DNA from: Pseudomonas agarici
GTDB taxonomy: Bacteria; Pseudomonadota; Gammaproteobacteria; Pseudomonadales; Pseudomonadaceae
Reading direction: 5' to 3'
DNA: 64,000 nt
Assembly (NCBI RefSeq): GCF_900109755.1
Contig: NZ_FOAR01000003.1
Coordinates: 220,604 to 284,603 of the forward strand
Under the pieces are notes generated by a model. That model worked only from the letters and a program-made list of their open reading frames with translations, ran no database searches and was not told where the DNA came from. Positions 1 through 9,998 of the stretch are shown one piece after another. A program made the translations under genes and the position numbers. How positions within the stretch are numbered: the first letter of the stretch is position 1; each line of letters starts with the position of its first letter.

Positions 1-211
1 GACTCGCCTAATCACCTAATAATGAAGGCAAGCGCCTGCGCTGACCAGTCGTGAAACCCGCTCATTGCCGATTAAAATGTGTCCGCACGGGCCAATCGCC
101 GCGTCCGAATGGCTGCCGAGGATCGTAGATATAGGACCTTCCTGCGCTGATGATCTGGGAGGAGATCGGCCTGCCGCCACAGCTCCTACGTCAATTGCCC
201 GCGAAAGGATT
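1..211. other. Non-coding edge of window
   Basis: No convincing gene is seen here. A short minus-strand frame overlaps the end of the next gene, but it has no ribosome binding site of its own and a composition unlike a real protein. The region probably holds the 3' flank of the gene at 212-553 and the end of an unseen neighbour. Confidence 0.4.
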
Positions 212-553
212 TCAGACCTCGACATCGACCAACAGGCCCTGACGCGGCTGTTCTTCCATCAGCGCCACCACCGGCACAGTATGATCGGTGTTCAATTCGT
301 CGCCCGGCACCGCCAGGTGACGCTCAGGATCATCGTCGGCCTCGCGCCGGCGCTGCTGCCGTTCCTGCTGGCGCCGCTGCTCTTCACGCAGCAGCCATGC
401 GGCCTCTTCAGGGTCGCGCTTTTGCAAGTCGATGGTACTTTCGCGGGAGCTTTCCTGAACCGGCACCACGGGCGGGATATCCGGTCGCGGCCGGATAGGG
501 TCCTGCTGGGAAGTCACCGGCAGGACGCTCAAGGGTAGCAGCGGTGGCAGCAT
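212..553 (-). CDS. Small Pro/Arg-rich hypothetical protein
   Basis: This is a 113-residue protein of unknown function. The start is supported by a good ribosome binding site (AGGAGA) 8-9 bases before the ATG. The N-terminal half is Pro-rich (PIRPRPDIPPVVPV). A charged, Arg/Gln-rich segment at about residues 55-75 (EEQRRQQERQQRRR) is probably a helix, and the tail is acidic. No signal peptide, membrane segment or known domain is visible. It is divergent from rapA. Similar short proteins recur next to rapA in other Pseudomonas genomes as I remember them, which supports a real gene but not a function. Confidence 0.6.
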   Translation of the reverse strand: MLPPLLPLSVLPVTSQQDPIRPRPDIPPVVPVQESSRESTIDLQKRDPEEAAWLLREEQRRQQERQQRRREADDDPERHLAVPGDELNTDHTVPVVALMEEQPRQGLLVDVEV

Positions 554-810
554 GGTTTTTCTCTCCTGTCGGCAGGCTGTCGGCCGCGAGATCGGCGACT
601 TGAGCCGTCGGTCGCGAAACTGTGACCTGAGTATCGTTCAAGGGCGCCATGCGTCCCGACGAACGTCATCGTGGCGACTGTGAGTCTTGTGCTGTGCGGT
701 TTCTCAACAGGGGCCCCATTCGTTGATTGACCACAGATCAATGAGCCTTTGGCCTGAAAGCGTCGATTCCGTTAAGATACTGGGCTTTTTCAAGGCGGGA
801 GTCAGGCAGC

Positions 811-3657
811 ATGGCGCAGCACTATCAACCGGGGCAACGCTGGATCAGTGACAGCGAAGCCGAGCTGGGTTTGGGCACCGTTCTGGCACAGGACGGCCGC
901 TTGTTGACCGTGCTCTATCCGGCCACTGGCGACACTCGCCAGTACGCGCTGAGGAATGCGCCTCTCACCCGTGTGCGTTTCTCGCCCGGTGACACCATTA
1001 CCCACTTCGAAGGCTGGAAGATGACCGTGCGTGAAGTCGACGATGTCGACGGACTGCTGGTCTACCACGGCCTCAACGCGCAGAACGAAGTCGTCACGCT
1101 GCCGGAAACCCAGTTGTCGAACTTCATCCAGTTCCGCCTGCCCAGCGACCGCCTGTTCGCCGGGCAGATCGACCCATTGGCGTGGTTCTCCCTGCGCTAC
1201 CACACCCTGGAACACACCAGCCGCCAGTTGCAGTCTTCGCTCTGGGGCCTGGGCGGTGTCCGTGCGCAACCCATCGCGCACCAGTTACACATCGCCCGGG
1301 AAGTCGCCGACCGCATCGCGCCCCGAGTCCTGCTGGCGGACGAGGTCGGCCTGGGCAAGACCATCGAGGCCGGCCTGGTGATCCATCGTCAGTTGCTCAG
1401 CGGTCGCGCCAGCCGCGTACTGATCCTGGTACCGGAGAATCTCCAGCACCAGTGGCTGGTGGAAATGCGTCGGCGCTTCAACCTGCAGGTCGCACTGTTC
1501 GATGCCGAGCGCTTTATCGAAAGCGATGCCAGCAATCCGTTCGAAGACACCCAACTAGCCCTGGTCGCCCTAGAGTGGCTGGTCGAAGACGAGAAGGCCC
1601 AGGATGCGCTGTTCGCCGCCGGCTGGGATCTACTGGTGGTCGACGAGGCCCACCATCTGGTCTGGCATGAAGAGCGGGCAAGCCCGGAATACGTCCTGGT
1701 CGAACAGTTGGCCGAGACCATTCCCGGCGTCCTGTTGCTGACCGCCACCCCCGAGCAACTGGGCCAGGACAGCCACTTCGCCCGTCTGCGCCTGCTCGAC
1801 CCGAATCGTTTCCACGACCTGGCGACCTTCCGCGCCGAAAGCGAAAACTATCGCCCAGTGGCCGAAGCGGTGCAGGAACTGCTGGATCAAGGTCGCCTGT
1901 CTCCCGCCGCGCACAAGACCATTCAAGGTTTCCTCGGTGACGAAGGCGAAGCGCTGCTCACCGCCGTCAACGCCGGCGATAGCGAAGCCAGCGCCCGTTT
2001 GGTCCGCGAACTGCTGGACCGCCATGGCACCGGCCGCGTGCTATTTCGCAACACCCGCGCCGCCGTGCGGGGTTTCCCAGAGCGCAAGCTGCACGCCTAT
2101 CCACTGCCAACCCCGGACGAATACCTGGAACTGCCGCTGGGCGAACACGCCGAACTGTACCCGGAAGTCAGCTTCCAGTCCCAGCCGGACGCCAACGAAG
2201 AACAACGCTGGTGGCGCTTCGATCCGCGCGTCGAGTGGCTGATCGATCAGTTGAAAATGCTCAAGCGCACCAAAGTACTGGTGATCTGCGCCCACGCCGA
2301 AACCGCCATGGACCTGGAGGATGCCCTGCGCGTGCGTTCCGGTATTCCGGCCACAGTGTTCCACGAGGGCATGAACATCCTCGAGCGTGACCGCGCCGCG
2401 GCCTATTTCGCCGACGAGGAATTCGGCGCCCAGGTGCTGATCTGCTCGGAAATCGGCAGTGAAGGTCGCAACTTCCAGTTCTCCCATCATCTGGTGTTGT
2501 TCGATCTGCCGTCGCACCCTGACCTGCTGGAACAGCGGATCGGTCGTCTTGACCGGATCGGCCAGAAACACGTGATCGAACTGCATGTACCGTACCTGGA
2601 GACCAGCCCGCAAGAGCGCCTGTTCCAGTGGTATCACCAGGCGCTGAACGCTTTCCTCAACACCTGCCCGACCGGCAACGCCCTACAGCACCAGTTCGGC
2701 CCGCGCCTGCTGCCGCTGCTCGAAGGCGGCGACGATGGCGAATGGCAAGCACTGGTTGACGAAGCCCGGACCGAGCGCGAGCGCCTGGAAGCCGAACTGC
2801 ACACCGGTCGCGACCGTCTGCTTGAACTCAACTCCGGCGGTGCCGGCGAAGGCGACGCGCTGGTCGAGGCGATCCATGAGCAGGATGACCAGTTCGCTCT
2901 GCCGATCTACATGGAAACTCTATTCGACGCCTTTGGCATCGACAGCGAAGACCACTCGGAAAACGCCCTGATCCTCAAGCCGAGCGAGAAGATGCTCGAC
3001 GCCAGCTTCCCACTGGGCGACGATGAAGGCGTGACCATCACCTACGATCGCAACCAAGCGCTGTCGCGCGAAGACATGCAGTTCATCACCTGGGAACACC
3101 CGATGGTGCAGGGCGGCATGGATCTGGTGCTGTCCGGCTCGATGGGCAACACCGCCGTGGCGCTGATCAAGAACAAGGCGCTGAAGCCGGGCACCGTGCT
3201 GCTGGAGCTGCTGTATGTCAGCGAGGTGGTCGCCCCGCGCTCGCTGCAATTGGGTCGCTACCTGCCACCGGCCGCCCTGCGCTGCCTGCTGGATGCCAAT
3301 GGCAACGACCTGTCGACCCGCGTCGCCTTCGAGACCCTGAACGACCAGTTGGAAAGTGTGCCACGGGCCAGCGCCAACAAGTTCATCCAGGCCCAGCGCG
3401 ACAACCTGACGCCGAAGATCAACGCCGGGGAAGCGAAGATTGCCCCCCGTCACGCCGAGCGCGTGGCCGAAGCACAACGTCGCCTGGCTGCCGATACCGA
3501 TGAAGAGCTGGCGCGCCTGACCGCGTTGCAGGCGGTTAACCCGACCGTGCGCGACAGCGAGCTGGTGGCGCTGCGTCAGCAACGCGAGCAGGGCCTGGCG
3601 ATGCTTGAAAAAGCCGCGCTGCGCCTGGAGGCAATTCGGGTGCTGGTCGCCGGTTAA
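811..3657 (+). CDS. rapA: RNA polymerase-associated protein RapA (SWI2/SNF2 ATPase)
   Basis: RapA (HepA) is an ATP-dependent Swi2/Snf2-type translocase that binds RNA polymerase core and helps recycle it after termination. The 948-residue length is that of the family. The N-terminus (about 1-110) holds the paired Tudor-like domains. The helicase core has Walker A DEVGLGKT at residues 177-184 and DEAH at 278-281. The C-terminal helicase lobe contains the motif V/VI stretch [13 protein letters not shown] and [11 protein letters not shown] near residues 545-590. The gene stands alone, with divergent and co-directional flanks. No interruption is seen. Confidence 0.97.
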   Translation: MAQHYQPGQRWISDSEAELGLGTVLAQDGRLLTVLYPATGDTRQYALRNAPLTRVRFSPGDTITHFEGWKMTVREVDDVDGLLVYHGLNAQNEVVTLPETQLSNFIQFRLPSDRLFAGQIDPLAWFSLRYHTLEHTSRQLQSSLWGLGGVRAQPIAHQLHIAREVADRIAPRVLLADEVGLGKTIEAGLVIHRQLLSGRASRVLILVPENLQHQWLVEMRRRFNLQVALFDAERFIESDASNPFEDTQLALVALEWLVEDEKAQDALFAAGWDLLVVDEAHHLVWHEERASPEYVLVEQLAETIPGVLLLTATPEQLGQDSHFARLRLLDPNRFHDLATFRAESENYRPVAEAVQELLDQGRLSPAAHKTIQGFLGDEGEALLTAVNAGDSEASARLVRELLDRHGTGRVLFRNTRAAVRGFPERKLHAYPLPTPDEYLELPLGEHAELYPEVSFQSQPDANEEQRWWRFDPRVEWLIDQLKMLKRTKVLVICAHAETAMDLEDALRVRSGIPATVFHEGMNILERDRAAAYFADEEFGAQVLICSEIGSEGRNFQFSHHLVLFDLPSHPDLLEQRIGRLDRIGQKHVIELHVPYLETSPQERLFQWYHQALNAFLNTCPTGNALQHQFGPRLLPLLEGGDDGEWQALVDEARTERERLEAELHTGRDRLLELNSGGAGEGDALVEAIHEQDDQFALPIYMETLFDAFGIDSEDHSENALILKPSEKMLDASFPLGDDEGVTITYDRNQALSREDMQFITWEHPMVQGGMDLVLSGSMGNTAVALIKNKALKPGTVLLELLYVSEVVAPRSLQLGRYLPPAALRCLLDANGNDLSTRVAFETLNDQLESVPRASANKFIQAQRDNLTPKINAGEAKIAPRHAERVAEAQRRLAADTDEELARLTALQAVNPTVRDSELVALRQQREQGLAMLEKAALRLEAIRVLVAG

Positions 3658-3671
3658 GCTCATTCATCACT

Positions 3672-3741
3672 GCGGGAGTCGGTGCTTTGCGTCCCTTTGC
3701 GGGCGACTCGGTCTCAAACGGCCACAAGCACCGCCTCCCGC
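3672..3741. repeat. Inverted repeat downstream of rapA
   Basis: Two 16-bp arms (3672-3687 and 3726-3741) are complementary with one mismatch around a 38-base loop. The arms read GCGGGAGTCGGTGCTT and its near reverse complement. There is no T-tract, so this is not a standard intrinsic terminator. It may be a REP-like palindrome or a long-loop structure. Confidence 0.5.
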
Positions 3742-3892
3742 TCATCGGCCAGCATTCGCACCGCCGATACTGAGTTCCGAGGGCGCTGTCTCAGCGCCTG
3801 AAAAATATTTGTAACACCTCCTTACAAAGTCACGACCGAAGCCTAGAATGGCGCGGGATTACCCCCTTCCCTTCTTCCTTCGTTGAGCTTCC

Positions 3893-4261
3893 ATGCCTGA
3901 TGCTAATCCGTGTCTGAATTGCGGTGCCTGCTGTGCCTATTTTCGCGTGTCGTTCTACTGGGGTGAGTGCGTCTCGGGTGGCGGCCTGGTGCCCGACGAA
4001 CTGGTCACCCAAATCAGCCCAAGCCGCGTCGCCATGCTCGGAACCGAAGCGCGTAAGCCGCGTTGCACCGCGCTTAAGGGCGAAGTCGGGGAGCAAGTCA
4101 GTTGCTCGATCTATCATCAGCGCTCCAGCCCCTGCCGTGAATTCGCAGCCGCCTGGGTCGATGACGAACCCAACGAGCGCTGCGACGCCGCTCGGGCCGC
4201 CTTCGGCCTGGCGCCACTGGAACCTGAACAGAAAGCCACTTTAGTCCCCATCGCTGTTTAG
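3893..4261 (+). CDS. YkgJ-family cysteine cluster protein
   Basis: This 122-residue protein has the Cys-rich signature CLNCGACC at residues 7-14 and further Cys residues at about 24, 56, 70 and 80. The pattern is typical of the YkgJ/UPF0153 zinc- or iron-chelating family, whose biochemical role is unknown. No membrane segment is visible, so it is probably cytoplasmic. It lies between rapA and the tubulin-like gene with its own spacing and is not clearly in an operon with either. Confidence 0.85.
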   Translation: MPDANPCLNCGACCAYFRVSFYWGECVSGGGLVPDELVTQISPSRVAMLGTEARKPRCTALKGEVGEQVSCSIYHQRSSPCREFAAAWVDDEPNERCDAARAAFGLAPLEPEQKATLVPIAV

Positions 4262-4572
4262 GACTCCTAAAACATGGGCGGTATCCCGCCATCAACCTCT
4301 ACTGCTATGAGTGACACGCGATACGCCAACGCGTGGATCTCAACCAATACTCGGAGAAAGTAATACAAAATTCACAAAAAGTTCCCCGTCAATTAAAGAA
4401 CGTCAATGATTGGCCGATTCAACGGTATTCGAGCAAGGATCGCCCTCGCTGAGCCTGGGATAAAACCCTATCGCTCAAGCCAATATCGCGCGGTAAAGTC
4501 GCGACCTCTCATTCCGTGATGGCGCGTTGACATCCTCTCGACCGCCCAACCAGACCAGGTATATGGCGCACA
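4262..4572. other. Intergenic region before tubulin-like gene
   Basis: About 310 bases without a gene. A small hairpin (GGCGG-TATC-CCGCC, about 4275-4290) follows the ykgJ-like gene but has no T-tract. The second half is AT-richer and should contain the promoter of the tubulin-like gene; no clear -35/-10 pair could be assigned. Confidence 0.4.
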
Positions 4573-6747
4573 ATGACCTCTAAAAACCACCCGGCCAACC
4601 CAGTATCCGATCTGATAGTGCCCACGGTCGCGGAAAAACCTTCCAAGGTCCATTCCACACCGCGTCCATTGGCGACGCAGCAGTACCTTTATTTCACTGA
4701 AACCAATACGGATCGTATTCTCGACAACCTCGACGGCTTGCGCGACATGGTCTTCCCCAGCTCAGCGCATCCGGAGGGTGAAAACGAAGCGCGCCGCGAG
4801 CAGCAATTTCCTTCCGTATGCCTGATCGGCCTGGGTCGCTGCGGTTCGAACATTGCGCTGGACGTCGCCGAACTGGTGTACAACGCTCGCAAGTTCTACC
4901 TCAACGAGTTCAACAACGAGGACACCACCACCGACAAGGGCTATCGCCCTGCCCAGTGGATTCGCCACAACCTGCGCCTGGGGCAGAACAAATCCGCCAA
5001 GCCGGTGTTCCTGGTCGAACCGCTGGTGATGCTCGGCGATCTGGACAAAGACATCGCCGGACGTATCCGCTTCTCCCGCAAAGGTGAGAAAAGCGGCTTT
5101 ATCCGCGACTACAGCAAGATGAAGATCATGGATCTGTCGGAAGTCCATGCCGGTGGCGCCGGTAACGCGCCGATCCTCGGCCAGTACCTGGCCAAGATCA
5201 TCCTGAACAAAGACACCCAGCGTTTCTCCAGCCCCGACTGGAAGATGATCCATTCGTACCTGATCGACTCTTGTGGCATCAAAGCCAATCAGTCGCGCCT
5301 GTACTTCTCGATCTTCAGCGCTGGCGGCGGTACTGGATCGGGCATGGCCTCGGAGTTCGGCCTGGCTCAACAGTATTCGTACATGAACAAGACGTTCGAC
5401 ACCAAGCCGATGGACGAGCACGACAGCAAGAGCGGCCACGCCTTTGTCTTCGAGCCGATCTTCACCAGCGGCATCTGCGTACTGCCGAATATTTCCGATC
5501 ATCGCAGCGAAATGTCCGAGGCCTTGCACATCAACGCCGGTCGCCTGCTCTGTAAGTACCTGTCCGAAGAATGGGACTTCTCGTACAACTTCGACAATGA
5601 GGACAGCAGCGAAGCCAGCGTCATGGGCCGCATCCGCCCCTGGAACGCGATGATGCTGATCTCCAACGACATCATGCGTTATGCCGAAGAGAACGATGAC
5701 GGCAATATTCAGAACATTGATGTCAATGCCATGGAGAAACACGCCAACCAGTACATCTCCCAGCAGATTTTCAATATTCTCACCGCCCAAGCGGTGACCA
5801 CCGACTACGACCAGAACTATTTCCGGCGTGCCGGCATCGACATCGGCGAGACTATTCGCCTGGATGCCAATGACCTGTTCATGAGCCTGGCCGGTCCGGT
5901 GGCCATCGCCTACGCGGAATCGGTGGTACCGGAACAACCAGTGCCCACCGGCGATAAATTCAAAGTGTTCGAGAAAGAACCGCAGCGTCTGAACATCGAT
6001 GACCTGTTCTTCCGCTCCATCGACCTGCCACACTTTAACAAGGTCACCCAGGCGATCGAGGGCATCAGTCTGCTACCGATCGAATCCAAGCGTTACCGCG
6101 CGGCCCTGGAGCAGTACAAAGCCTCGGGTTACGACGCGGCGGCCCTGCACGACTTGCACTTCTTCAAGAACTGCTCGTCGGTAGTGTCGATTGTCTCGCT
6201 GCCCAAGGACTACAAACTGTCCTACATGGACCTCAACCGACTCAAGACCCACCTCAATAGCCTGTTCCCCAACACCACGCTCAAGCGCTACGCACTGGTG
6301 ATCGGCGCTTCGGCCAACCTGTCGCTGACTACCCTGATCGCCAAGAGCCCGTGCCTGTCGGACGATTTCCTGACCCTGATCGTGGCCTTCATCAAGCGCT
6401 GCTTCGCCCGTCACCCGTATCGTTTCGACGATACGCTGGACAACTCGATGCTCGACTTCATCACCCGTGACGAGTTCGACGAAGGGCATATCGACGATCT
6501 GCTCAACGAGTTCGAGAACCCGGCGAAGATCCTCGATACCAACTGGTATGCGATCAAACCGATGTACGAGAAGAAGTACCGTGAACTGATCAACGACAAG
6601 GACAAGTTCGTCTCGATCAACGATATTCGCCTGTCCCGCGATTGCGTAAAAAAGGCCATCAAGTACCTGCGCGAGATCTACCGTCATCGGATCGGCAAGA
6701 CCCGGGTCATTTCGTTGAATAACCACACCGGCAAAACCGAGTATTAG
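4573..6747 (+). CDS. Chromosomal tubulin/FtsZ-like protein (Tubulin_2 family)
   Basis: This 724-residue protein carries tubulin-superfamily signatures. An N-terminal nucleotide-binding loop, IGLGRCGSNIA (residues 85-95), resembles the first glycine loop of FtsZ. The tubulin signature AGGGTGSG lies at residues 250-257 inside FSAGGGTGSGMASEFGLAQ. It matches what I know as the 'tubulin-like' PF13809-type proteins, which have no assigned cellular role. It is about twice the length of FtsZ (about 380-400), with a long C-terminal half (about 480-724) that I do not recognise. No signal peptide or membrane helix is evident. It is not part of a phage or plasmid module and no partition-type neighbour (such as TubR) is present. 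GTP binding is inferred, polymerisation is not shown. Confidence 0.8.
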   Translation: MTSKNHPANPVSDLIVPTVAEKPSKVHSTPRPLATQQYLYFTETNTDRILDNLDGLRDMVFPSSAHPEGENEARREQQFPSVCLIGLGRCGSNIALDVAELVYNARKFYLNEFNNEDTTTDKGYRPAQWIRHNLRLGQNKSAKPVFLVEPLVMLGDLDKDIAGRIRFSRKGEKSGFIRDYSKMKIMDLSEVHAGGAGNAPILGQYLAKIILNKDTQRFSSPDWKMIHSYLIDSCGIKANQSRLYFSIFSAGGGTGSGMASEFGLAQQYSYMNKTFDTKPMDEHDSKSGHAFVFEPIFTSGICVLPNISDHRSEMSEALHINAGRLLCKYLSEEWDFSYNFDNEDSSEASVMGRIRPWNAMMLISNDIMRYAEENDDGNIQNIDVNAMEKHANQYISQQIFNILTAQAVTTDYDQNYFRRAGIDIGETIRLDANDLFMSLAGPVAIAYAESVVPEQPVPTGDKFKVFEKEPQRLNIDDLFFRSIDLPHFNKVTQAIEGISLLPIESKRYRAALEQYKASGYDAAALHDLHFFKNCSSVVSIVSLPKDYKLSYMDLNRLKTHLNSLFPNTTLKRYALVIGASANLSLTTLIAKSPCLSDDFLTLIVAFIKRCFARHPYRFDDTLDNSMLDFITRDEFDEGHIDDLLNEFENPAKILDTNWYAIKPMYEKKYRELINDKDKFVSINDIRLSRDCVKKAIKYLREIYRHRIGKTRVISLNNHTGKTEY

Positions 6748-6749
6748 GT

Positions 6750-6883
6750 GCTGTAGGAAATATTTTCGAGCGAAGGCCAGGCGAGGACTGACCGGGGTCG
6801 CAGGCAACTTTACGGGTTGTAAATGAGCCTAGCGAGCCTGCTTTCAACGCAACATCGGCAAGCGCAAATATATTTCGTACAGC
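6750..6883. repeat. 134-bp palindrome-ended repeat element
   Basis: The element begins three bases after the tubulin-like stop codon. Its ends are imperfect inverted repeats: GCTGTAGGAAATATTTTCG at the left and the reverse complement of GCTGTACGAAATATATTTG at the right. The interior contains GAGCGAAGGCCAGGCG, which I recall from dispersed repeat elements in P. fluorescens genomes. It is probably a non-autonomous MITE-like or structured-RNA repeat and may act as a transcript 3' end. Confidence 0.55.
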
Positions 6884-7076
6884 GTCTGGGCACGATCCCG
6901 CGGCAGCTGGCTGACGGTTCCCACAATACGGCGCCTGACTTGAGACAGTTCCGGGGTTCGGAAGACTGTGGATTTTCTCCACGAGCAAACTGCCACTACT
7001 GCTCTGGGCGGTTACTGGCCTACACACTCATAGGCCATAAACGCATAAGGCATATGCACCATTGCAGTGCGCTAAA
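6884..7076. other. Intergenic, nothing recognised
   Basis: There is no gene or clear regulatory motif between the repeat element and the convergent DUF2288 gene. No T-tract hairpin was found. Confidence 0.35.
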
Positions 7077-7382
7077 TTATTTTTCTACCCGTTCCTGGGT
7101 CATTACCCAAGGCGACACCACCACCGCCCACAGGTCAGGATCTCGCTTGAAAAGGTCCTGCGCCCGCGTTTCAGACACCTTGGCAAGCTCCCCGGCGGCC
7201 AGCCAGCCCGCCACTTTGTCAGCCTGGTTGGCGGCCATGGCCTCGGCGACCGCGATCAAATCCAGCGAAGGCTCGACCCACAGTAGTGCACCCCGGGCGA
7301 AGAACGGTTGCAGCTCTTCCCAGCGGATCGCTGCAGTTTCACCAAGCAGCTTGGCATAGAGGGTGCTAGGTTGTTCAATCAT
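7077..7382 (-). CDS. DUF2288 family protein
   Basis: A 101-residue soluble protein that resembles the DUF2288 family of short, mostly helical proteobacterial proteins of unknown function. Recognisable family-like stretches are KLLGETAAIRWEELQPFFARG near the start and LDLIAVAEAMA in the middle. It has no signal peptide or Cys cluster. It is convergent with the tubulin-like gene and divergent from braC. Confidence 0.7.
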   Translation of the reverse strand: MIEQPSTLYAKLLGETAAIRWEELQPFFARGALLWVEPSLDLIAVAEAMAANQADKVAGWLAAGELAKVSETRAQDLFKRDPDLWAVVVSPWVMTQERVEK

Positions 7383-7729
7383 GGGTTTCTACCTGAGAAA
7401 AAATCAGCGCAATCATAACGTCGCGACTCAGGCAGAAAAACCCGGATGCAATGGTTGGGATGAAAGAGGAATCAGGGGAGCCAGGGATCGCCGTGTGGGA
7501 TCAGCAACATCCAGATAACAATCTGCAGGGCAATCCGCCGCCATTCTGTCTTTTTCTTTCATTTAAGCGACACCCCCCGATTTTGCCCTCAGCTGCCCGC
7601 TATTCAAGCGATTAACGGGCGCTCTAAACTGTATCGGTACAGTTGCCGGGGAAACCGGGGTTCGCAAACCCGGTTCTGCTGCCTTGGCGTCAGGACTATA
7701 AAAATTACAACAGTAAGAGTGGAGCACTA
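7383..7729. promoter_or_regulatory. Upstream region of braC
   Basis: This 347-base region should hold the promoters of DUF2288 and braC. Two dyads are visible near braC: AACTGTA-TCGG-TACAGTT at 7627-7644 and AACCGGG-N9-CCCGGTT at 7653-7675. The first looks like an operator, the second lies in the probable leader. No regulator can be named from sequence. Confidence 0.4.
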
Positions 7730-8848
7730 ATGACTAAGCAGATTTCCAAACTGTTCGCCGCTATGGTTCTGGCCGGGATTGCCAGCCATTCGTTCGCCGC
7801 AGACACCCTCAAGATCGGCATTGCCGGCCCGAAAACCGGCCCAGTGACCCAGTACGGCGACATGCAATTCATGGGTGCGAAACAGGCCATCAAGGACATC
7901 AACGCCAAGGGCGGCGTCGACGGCAAGATGCTCGAAGCCAAGGAGTACGACGATGCCTGCGACCCTAAACAGGCCGTAGCCGTGGCCAACAAAGTGGTCA
8001 ACGATGGCGTCAAGTTCGTGATCGGTCACCTCTGCTCCAGCTCCACCCAACCGGCTTCGGACATCTATGAAGACGAAGGCGTGATCATGATCACGCCAGC
8101 CGCCACCAGCCCGGAAATCACCGCTCGCGGCTACAAGATGATCTTCCGCACCATCGGCCTGGACAGTGCCCAGGGCCCTGCCGCCGGTAACTACATCGCC
8201 GACCACGTCAAGCCGAAAGTGGTTGCCGTGCTGCACGACAAGCAGCAATACGGCGAAGGCATCGCCACCGCGGTCAAGCAGACCCTCGAGAGCAAAGAGA
8301 TAAAGGTTGCCGTCTTCGAAGGCCTGAACGCCGGCGACAAGGATTTCTCCTCGATCATCCAGAAACTCAAGCAAGCCAAGGTCGACTTCGTCTACTACGG
8401 CGGCTACCATCCTGAGCTGGGTCTGATCCTGCGCCAGTCCAAGGAAAAAGGCCTGAACGCCAAGTTCATGGGGCCGGAAGGCGTCGGTAACGACTCCATC
8501 TCGCAGATCGCCCAGGACGCTTCCGAAGGTCTGCTGGTGACCTTGCCCAAGTCCTTCGATGCCGCCCCGGAAAACAAGGCCATCGTTGACGCCATCAAGG
8601 CCGATGGCAAGGACCCGAGCGGCCCGTTCGTATTCCCGGCCTACTCTGCGGTCCAAGTGATCGCCGAAGGCATCAAGTCGGCAAAGAGCGAAGACACCGC
8701 CAAGGTGGCAGCCGCCATCCACGCCGGTACCTTCAAGACCCCGACCGGCGACCTGAGCTTCGACGCCAAAGGCGACCTGAAGGACTTCAAGTTCGTGGTT
8801 TACCAGTGGCACTTCGGCAAACCGAAAACCGAAGTCTCCCCTCAGTAA
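7730..8848 (+). CDS. braC: Branched-chain amino acid ABC transporter substrate-binding protein
   Basis: A 372-residue periplasmic binding protein for leucine, isoleucine and valine (LivJ/LivK/BraC family, Peripla_BP_6). The start is the ATG preceded by GGAGCAC and followed by a classical signal peptide: MTKQISKLF, a hydrophobic run, then SFAAD with cleavage after FAA. The mature start DTLKIGIAGPKTGPVTQYG is the family hallmark. Two Cys in the mature protein (DACDPK and HLCSS) match the conserved disulfide. It is followed by an intrinsic terminator that likely lets partial read-through into livHMGF, giving excess binding protein. Confidence 0.95.
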   Translation: MTKQISKLFAAMVLAGIASHSFAADTLKIGIAGPKTGPVTQYGDMQFMGAKQAIKDINAKGGVDGKMLEAKEYDDACDPKQAVAVANKVVNDGVKFVIGHLCSSSTQPASDIYEDEGVIMITPAATSPEITARGYKMIFRTIGLDSAQGPAAGNYIADHVKPKVVAVLHDKQQYGEGIATAVKQTLESKEIKVAVFEGLNAGDKDFSSIIQKLKQAKVDFVYYGGYHPELGLILRQSKEKGLNAKFMGPEGVGNDSISQIAQDASEGLLVTLPKSFDAAPENKAIVDAIKADGKDPSGPFVFPAYSAVQVIAEGIKSAKSEDTAKVAAAIHAGTFKTPTGDLSFDAKGDLKDFKFVVYQWHFGKPKTEVSPQ

Positions 8849-8868
8849 GTCAGGCCTGAAAGGTCAAG

Positions 8869-8900
8869 AAGCCCACTGTGCAAGCAGTGGGCTTTGTTTT
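8869..8900 (+). terminator. Terminator/attenuator between braC and livH
   Basis: A perfect 10-bp hairpin AAGCCCACTG-TGCAAG-CAGTGGGCTT (8869-8894) is followed by TGTTTT. It lies between the abundant binding protein and the membrane genes and so probably sets their relative expression. Confidence 0.8.
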
Positions 8901-9074
8901 ACGAGGTTTATGGGCCCGACACCCGCGATCCGGGAGCTGGCTCACCTGAAAATCTTAAAACCGTCACCAGCGGTTCGCTGGCAAAAGTTCGTGCCGACAT
9001 GACCATAAACCACGGCACCGGGCCGGAACATGACTCCACCAGTGAAATGCGTATCGGGTTTTTAGGAGCGTGTA

Positions 9075-9998
9075 ATGCCTGAGATCTATCACTTCTTCCA
9101 ACAGCTGGTTAATGGCCTGACCATTGGCAGTACCTATGCCTTGATAGCCATTGGCTACACAATGGTTTACGGCATTATTGGAATGATCAACTTCGCCCAT
9201 GGCGAGGTGTACATGATTGGTTCCTACGTGGCCTTCATCGCCCTCGCCGGGCTGGCCATGCTGGGTATCCACTCACTGCCGCTGTTAATGACCGCCGCGT
9301 TCATCGCGACAATCGTCGTGACCAGTGCCTATGGCTACAGTATCGAGCGCGTCGCCTACCGTCCCCTGCGCGGCAGCAACCGACTGATTCCGCTGATTTC
9401 CGCCATCGGCATGTCGATTTTCCTGCAAAACACCGTGTTGCTGTCCCAGGATTCCAAGGACAAGTCCATCCCCAACCTGATCCCGGGGAGTTTCTCCTTT
9501 GGTCCGGGCGGCGCGGAGGAAGTACTGATTTCCTATATGCAGATACTGGTATTCATCGTCACCCTGGTGGCCATGACCGGGCTGACCCTGTTCATTTCCC
9601 GTTCACGCCTTGGCCGCGCCTGTCGCGCCTGCGCCGAAGATATCAAGATGGCCAATCTGCTAGGCATCAATACCAACAACATCATCGCCCTGACCTTCGT
9701 CATCGGCGCTGCCCTCGCAGCGATCGCCGCCGTGCTGCTGAGCATGCAATACGGCGTGATCAACCCCAACGCTGGCTTCCTGGTAGGACTGAAGGCCTTC
9801 ACCGCGGCAGTCCTGGGCGGCATTGGCAGCATTCCGGGCGCCATGCTCGGCGGGCTGGTGCTGGGGGTGGCCGAAGCCTTTGGCGCCGATGTGTTCGGCG
9901 ACCAGTACAAGGACGTGGTGGCGTTCGGTCTTTTGGTTCTGGTGCTGTTGTTCCGGCCGACCGGCATTCTGGGCCGTCCGGAGGTTGAGAAAGTATGA
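9075..9998 (+). CDS. livH: Branched-chain amino acid permease LivH
   Basis: A 307-residue inner-membrane permease with about eight hydrophobic helices, the first of the two channel subunits of the LIV-I/Bra transporter. The N-terminus [21 protein letters not shown] and the EAA-like loop around [16 protein letters not shown] are typical. The ATG has a good ribosome site (TAGGAG). Its stop overlaps the livM start by 4 bases, so the two are translationally coupled. Confidence 0.95.
   Translation: MPEIYHFFQQLVNGLTIGSTYALIAIGYTMVYGIIGMINFAHGEVYMIGSYVAFIALAGLAMLGIHSLPLLMTAAFIATIVVTSAYGYSIERVAYRPLRGSNRLIPLISAIGMSIFLQNTVLLSQDSKDKSIPNLIPGSFSFGPGGAEEVLISYMQILVFIVTLVAMTGLTLFISRSRLGRACRACAEDIKMANLLGINTNNIIALTFVIGAALAAIAAVLLSMQYGVINPNAGFLVGLKAFTAAVLGGIGSIPGAMLGGLVLGVAEAFGADVFGDQYKDVVAFGLLVLVLLFRPTGILGRPEVEKV

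Noticed and set aside
16..225. 69-codon minus-strand frame after the first small gene
   Set aside because: Starts inside the end of 212-553 with no separate ribosome site; unrecognised, low-complexity composition.
7627..7644. LexA box before braC
   Set aside because: The CTG and CAG are eight bases apart, not ten, so the dyad is not an SOS box.
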